Source of the DNA: an uncultured Planctomycetaceae bacterium | GTDB taxonomy: Bacteria; Planctomycetota; Planctomycetia; Pirellulales; UBA1268 | Assembly: GCA_903885855.1 (NCBI GenBank) | Contig: CAISKG010000424.1 | Location: forward strand, 1-9,492 | Reading direction: 5' to 3' | Length of the DNA stretch: 9,492 nucleotides | Shown here: in pieces, positions 6,942-9,492 of the stretch | How positions within the stretch are numbered: position 1 is the stretch's first letter | How the letters are laid out: every line of letters begins with the position of its first letter | Program-made: the position numbers and the translations under genes | Notes under the pieces: generated by a model | Told to the model about the DNA's origin: nothing | Seen by the model: the letters and a program-made list of their open reading frames with translations, nothing else | The model's database searches: none

Positions 6942-7813
6942 CGCGGCACCTCCGCGGCGGTCGCGGCCGCGGCGGGCGCGCCGTGTCGCGAGGGGCCGAG
7001 CACGCCCCACAGGATCGAGGTCGTCAGCACCGCCAGGCTCACCAGCGACAGGATCGCCACGGTGCGCGCCCCCTCGGGCCGGCGGACCGCGGCGCGGCCG
7101 ACGAGCGCGGCGACGGCCAGCCAGCCGACCAGCGCGCCCATCCGCAGCACCACCGGATCGGTCCAGGGCACGGTGTCGAGGAGCCCCTGGCTCGAGTTGA
7201 CGGCGTTGAGCACCAGCCCCGAGGCGAAGCCCGCGGCGGCCGTCCAGGCGGCGATCCGCGCCGAGCGGCCGGTGAAGCCGGCGAGCTTCTCCAGGCTCGG
7301 CATGCGCAGGCGCGACGGCGCCTGTTTCCGCGCGAGCCTCCCCGCCTGGATCAGCCACATCAGCCCCGTGCTCGACCCGAAGGCCACGGCCACGCTCGCG
7401 GCGAGGTTGAAGCCGCCGTGGATCGCCCCCCAGACCTGCGTCGCCGGGCTCCGCGGGAAGGGGACGGTGCTCGAGAGCTCGGCCGCGCCGATGAGCCCCA
7501 GGACCAGCGGCAGCATGAACAGCCCCACGGGCGTGCGCGGATTGGCGAGCGTCAGCCACAGCGACGCCGAGGCGAGGAGCCAGGCGGCCAGAAGGTACCA
7601 GTCGTAGGGGCTGGAGAGGGGCACCACCGGCTCGTGGGCGGCCCGCCAGGCGAGGAACAGCGTGTGGGCCAGGAGGCCGGCCCCGGCGAACCCCACCATC
7701 ACGGCGCCGCGCACCCCCGAGCGGAACAGCAGCCGCGACGCCTCGCAGGCCAGCGCCACCAGGTAGCTGGCGGCGAAGCAGACGACCGAGATGCGGGAGA
7801 TGAAGTCGGCCAT
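6938..7813 (-). CDS. CcsA/HemX-like cytochrome c assembly membrane protein
   Basis: The 291-residue, very hydrophobic product has about eight predicted membrane segments (near 8-27, 36-55, 71-90, 95-113, 130-155, 185-204, 222-240 and 252-272). The layout and motifs fit the cytochrome c assembly family that includes CcsA and HemX: an SSPYDWYLLAAW segment at 67-78, a conserved His at 132 in GAIHGGFNLAA, a long helix ending in LIQAGRLARK, and a MPSLEKL segment before the next helix. The tryptophan-rich WWD haem-handling motif of full CcsA/CcmC proteins is not seen, which favours a HemX-type protein; HemX is encoded beside hemA in Bacillus and influences glutamyl-tRNA reductase levels. The start at 7813 places a short N-terminus before the first helix and lies about 20 bases after a -10-like box; there is no clear Shine-Dalgarno. 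The stop overlaps the hemA start by four bases, so the two are probably one operon. HemX versus CcsA cannot be settled here. Confidence 0.85.
   Translation of the reverse strand: MADFISRISVVCFAASYLVALACEASRLLFRSGVRGAVMVGFAGAGLLAHTLFLAWRAAHEPVVPLSSPYDWYLLAAWLLASASLWLTLANPRTPVGLFMLPLVLGLIGAAELSSTVPFPRSPATQVWGAIHGGFNLAASVAVAFGSSTGLMWLIQAGRLARKQAPSRLRMPSLEKLAGFTGRSARIAAWTAAAGFASGLVLNAVNSSQGLLDTVPWTDPVVLRMGALVGWLAVAALVGRAAVRRPEGARTVAILSLVSLAVLTTSILWGVLGPSRHGAPAAAATAAEVPR
6948..6953 (-). promoter_or_regulatory. Shine-Dalgarno for hemA
   Basis: On the minus strand GGAGGT lies six bases before the ATG at 6941, inside the end of the upstream membrane-protein gene. It confirms 6941 as the intended hemA start, and therefore that the first 22 codons in the other frame are genuine. 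Confidence 0.7.
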
Positions 7814-7833
7814 GGCAGGTGGGGGTCCCGTCC

Positions 7834-7839
7834 ATTCTA
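7834..7839 (-). promoter_or_regulatory. Possible -10 box of the hemX-hemA operon
   Basis: Read on the minus strand, TAGAAT matches the -10 consensus at five of six positions and ends 20 bases before the ATG at 7813. The transcript would then begin near 7827 with a leader of roughly 13 bases. No convincing -35 hexamer is visible at 17 bases. Confidence 0.4.
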
Positions 7840-7851
7840 GTCCGCCGCGGG

Positions 7852-7871
7852 AGGCCGGCCGGGGGCGGCCT
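7852..7871. repeat. Inverted repeat AGGCCG-N8-CGGCCT in divergent promoter region
   Basis: Two perfect 6-base arms (7852-7857 and 7866-7871) flank eight bases and abut the hemE -10 box, sharing its first T. GGCCGGCC, an 8-base palindrome, lies inside at 7853-7860. The position between divergent haem promoters is where an operator would sit, but GC-rich palindromes occur readily here by chance. Confidence 0.3.
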
Positions 7872-7876
7872 ATACT
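7871..7876 (+). promoter_or_regulatory. -10 box of hemE, probable leaderless transcript
   Basis: TATACT matches the -10 consensus at five of six positions and ends six bases before the hemE ATG at 7883. Transcription normally starts about seven bases after the -10, which is the A of the ATG. No Shine-Dalgarno precedes the ATG, which agrees with leaderless translation. The -35 region (around 7848-7853) does not resemble TTGACA. Confidence 0.5.
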
Positions 7877-7882
7877 CGTCGC

Positions 7883-8926
7883 ATGAAACCCCCCCACGAC
7901 CCCCGCCACGACGCCCTCTTCCTCCGTGCCTGCCGCCGCGAGCCGGTGGAACGGACCCCCATCTGGCTGATGCGCCAGGCCGGCCGATACCTCCCCGAAT
8001 ACCGCGCCGTGCGGGGCCGGGTGGGGTTCATGGAACTCTGCAAGACCCCCTCCCTGGCGGCCGAGGTGATGCTCGCCACGGTCGACCGCCTCGGCGTCGA
8101 CGCCGCGATCATCTTCAGCGACCTCCTGCCGATCCTCGAGCCGATGGGGCTCGACCTCGAGTTCGCCGCCGGCGAGGGGCCGGTGATCCACAATCCGGTG
8201 CGCGGGGCCGAGGACGTGGCCCGCGTCCTCGAGCTCGACGACCTCGATCCGCTCGGGTTCGTCTTCGACTGCGTGCGTGCCACCCGCGCGGGCCTGGACG
8301 ATCGGATCCCGGTGATCGGCTTCGCCGGTGCCCCCTTCACCCTCGCCGGCTACTGCATCGAGGGGGGGACGAGCCGGGCCTGGCTCCACACCAAGTCGCT
8401 GATGTACGGCGCGCCGGCGGCGTGGCACGACCTGATGGACCGCATCGCGCGGGCCGTGAGCCGGTATCTCGTCGCCCAGCTCGACGCCGGCGCGCAGTGC
8501 GTGCAGCTGTTCGACAGCTGGGTGGGCTGCCTCGGACCCGACGACTATCGGCGCTACGTCCTGCCCCACTCGCGCACGGCGCTCGAGGCGGCGGCCGCCC
8601 GGGCCCCGGTGATCCATTTCGCCACCGGCAACCCGGCGCTGCTGCCGCTCCTCGCCGAGGCGGGCGGCAGCGTGATCGGCGTCGACTGGCGCATCGGCCT
8701 CGACGAGGCGTGGCGCGCCGTGGGGCACGACCGGGCGATCCAGGGCAATCTCGACCCGGCCGTGCTCCTCGCCGACCGCGACACGGTGCGGCACAGGGCC
8801 CGCGAGGTGCTCGCCGCAGCAGGGGGCCGGCCGGGGCACATCTTCAACCTCGGGCATGGCGTCCACCCGCAGACCCCGGTGGAGAACGTTCTGGAACTGG
8901 TGGCCACGGTGAAGGCGGGGGGCTGA
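7883..8926 (+). CDS. hemE: Uroporphyrinogen decarboxylase
   Basis: This enzyme removes the four acetate carboxyls of uroporphyrinogen III to give coproporphyrinogen III, in the cytoplasm and without a cofactor. The 347-residue length is normal. Both family signatures are present: PIWLMRQAGRYLPEY at residues 26-40, with the two substrate-binding arginines at 31 and 35, and GFAGAPFTLAGYCIEGG at 146-162. The catalytic Asp is D80 in IIFSDLLPI, the conserved Tyr is Y157, and the C-terminal NLGHG with His 325 is intact. The start at 7883 gives the usual short N-terminal arm and lies right after a -10 box. It is divergent from the hemX-like/hemA pair across 69 bases, so haem-synthesis genes are controlled from one short region. 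A hairpin begins two bases after the stop. No unusual residues or frame problems were seen. Confidence 0.98.
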   Translation: MKPPHDPRHDALFLRACRREPVERTPIWLMRQAGRYLPEYRAVRGRVGFMELCKTPSLAAEVMLATVDRLGVDAAIIFSDLLPILEPMGLDLEFAAGEGPVIHNPVRGAEDVARVLELDDLDPLGFVFDCVRATRAGLDDRIPVIGFAGAPFTLAGYCIEGGTSRAWLHTKSLMYGAPAAWHDLMDRIARAVSRYLVAQLDAGAQCVQLFDSWVGCLGPDDYRRYVLPHSRTALEAAAARAPVIHFATGNPALLPLLAEAGGSVIGVDWRIGLDEAWRAVGHDRAIQGNLDPAVLLADRDTVRHRAREVLAAAGGRPGHIFNLGHGVHPQTPVENVLELVATVKAGG

Positions 8927-8927
8927 C

Positions 8928-8946
8928 GGCCCTTCGCGAGAGGGCC
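8928..8946 (+). terminator. Hairpin just after hemE stop
   Basis: GGCCCT (8928-8933) pairs perfectly with AGGGCC (8941-8946) around a 7-base loop, two bases after the hemE stop. No T-tract follows. Position supports a transcript end for hemE; sequence alone is weak. Confidence 0.4.
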
Positions 8947-8971
8947 CTCGCCACGGGCGGGCCCGGCAGGG

Positions 8972-8977
8972 TACAAA
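8972..8977 (+). promoter_or_regulatory. Possible -10 box for the 3'-terminal gene
   Basis: TACAAA matches the -10 consensus at four of six positions and is the only A-rich stretch between hemE and the next ATG at 9062. No -35 partner is clear. If used, the leader would be about 78 bases and would include the hairpin at 8991-9010. Confidence 0.2.
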
Positions 8978-8990
8978 GGCGTGTTGCGCG

Positions 8991-9010
8991 CCGCCGGCCG
9001 GCGCCGGCGG
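8991..9010 (+). terminator. GC-rich hairpin followed by TTT
   Basis: CCGCCGGC (8991-8998) pairs with GCCGGCGG (9003-9010) around a 4-base loop, with TTT directly after (9011-9013). It is a stem plus short T-run, lying between hemE and the next gene. It could be a second terminator for hemE or an attenuator in the leader of the downstream gene. Confidence 0.4.
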
Positions 9011-9061
9011 TTTCCGCCATCCGCGCGCAGCCCACCGTCCGAGTCCCCCTACGGCTGCCGC

Positions 9062-9492
9062 ATGGCGAACCTGGAACAGCGTCTCTTCCACCTCTTCGAT
9101 TCCGCCGACCTCGAGGCAGCCCGGTCGGCCTCGTCGGTCCGCGTCAGTTGCCCGCGGGTGGGCCATGTCAGCGGGACGGTCGAGGGGGTGGCCGCGGTTC
9201 CCCACTCGGTCTCGCTCGAGCTCTCCGCCTGCCGGCGCGGCGGCATGACGCTCGAGGCCCGCTCCTCCACCGCGGCGGGACGCAGCGGCCGGCCCTGCCC
9301 GGCGCTGGCGGCGGTGCTCCTCGAGGTCGACCGGCGGGGTCTGCTCGCCGGCATCCACGACAACACGCCGATCACGCTGGAGATCGTCCCCTCGGACGAT
9401 GCGGCCGACGCCGACGTCCCTCCCGACGGGGACGGCGACCCGGTCGACGAGCCCGCCGCGCCGGCGGTGGCCGCCGCGGCCGCCGAGGCCGA
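9062..9492 (+). CDS. Partial gene, unknown; possible degenerate SWIM-type N-terminus
   Basis: The frame from ATG 9062 is open to the window end, giving 143 complete codons of a longer protein. The start is the first ATG after the terminator-like hairpin; no Shine-Dalgarno is evident and an earlier in-frame start is not excluded. Residues 1-15 (MANLEQRLFHLFDSA) look helical. Residues about 25-105 alternate short beta-like segments with Cys-containing turns and end in GRPCPALAAVLLEVDRRGLL. The last part is similar in shape to the end of a SWIM zinc finger (CKHLWATLLAAD-type) found at the N-terminus of some planctomycete SNF2-type helicases, but the CxCxnCxH ligands are largely missing. A strongly acidic then Ala/Pro-rich linker (about 116-143) follows, as before a second domain. 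Coding is likely from codon pattern and position; the SWIM/SNF2 idea is a low-confidence inference. Confidence 0.6.
   Translation, partial: MANLEQRLFHLFDSADLEAARSASSVRVSCPRVGHVSGTVEGVAAVPHSVSLELSACRRGGMTLEARSSTAAGRSGRPCPALAAVLLEVDRRGLLAGIHDNTPITLEIVPSDDAADADVPPDGDGDPVDEPAAPAVAAAAAEA

Noticed and set aside
5713..7200. Plus-strand open frame opposite hemA
   Set aside because: Shadow of hemA with repetitive Arg/Gly/Asp-rich translation; no start signal or domain.
7814..9358. Upstream extension of the HemX-like frame, antisense to hemE
   Set aside because: It reads backwards through hemE, whose signatures are complete; the extension has no membrane or family features.
1..9492. CRISPR array, tRNA, rRNA, insertion sequence, phage or defence cluster
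   Set aside because: Looked for regular direct repeats, cloverleaf-like segments, transposase motifs and terminal inverted repeats; none found. All genes are metabolic or planctomycete-typical families.

Overview
The window is very GC-rich, coding-dense DNA from a bacterium that is almost certainly a planctomycete (phylum Planctomycetota). The strongest evidence is an adjacent PSCyt2/PSD1 protein (DUF1549/DUF1553) and DUF1501 protein, families greatly expanded in that phylum. A Sec-secreted squalene-cyclase-like toroid protein and a small conserved-type unknown protein fit the same assignment. The lineage below phylum cannot be fixed from this window.

Layout. (1) Bases 1-3482, plus strand: the 3' part of a large DUF1549/DUF1553 gene carrying a CxxCH haem-type motif. 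It overlaps by four bases (ATGA) a DUF1501 gene with a twin-arginine signal, so the two form a translationally coupled pair. (2) Bases 3483-3786: a 304-base gap with three inverted repeats and a weak promoter candidate. (3) Bases 3787-4359: a 190-residue protein of unknown function, followed by two GC-rich hairpins. (4) Bases 4521-5645: an exported alpha-alpha toroid (prenyltransferase/squalene-oxidase repeat) protein, convergent with the next unit. (5) Bases 5668-7813, minus strand: a CcsA/HemX-like membrane protein gene followed by hemA (glutamyl-tRNA reductase), again with an ATGA overlap. hemA carries an apparent one-base deletion that splits its first 22 codons from the rest. (6) Bases 7883-8926, plus strand: hemE (uroporphyrinogen decarboxylase), divergent from hemX-hemA across 69 bases. 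Its -10-like box lies so close to the ATG that the mRNA is probably leaderless. (7) Bases 9062-9492: the start of a gene cut by the window end, possibly with a decayed SWIM-type zinc-finger region.

Functionally, hemA makes glutamate-1-semialdehyde from glutamyl-tRNA (the C5 route) and hemE converts uroporphyrinogen III to coproporphyrinogen III. The HemX-like protein belongs to the membrane family that accompanies hemA or cytochrome c assembly. The PSCyt/DUF1501 pair is probably exported and may carry haem, so haem supply and a putative cytochrome lie on one stretch; a functional link is only inference.

I see no CRISPR array, tRNA, rRNA, insertion sequence or defence/phage system, and no clear new system. 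The observations most worth checking are the hemA frameshift, the probable leaderless hemE promoter, and the uncharacterised families (DUF1549/1553 with DUF1501, the 190-residue protein, the toroid protein and the 3'-terminal partial gene). No computation was run: GC content, hairpins and domains were judged by reading.
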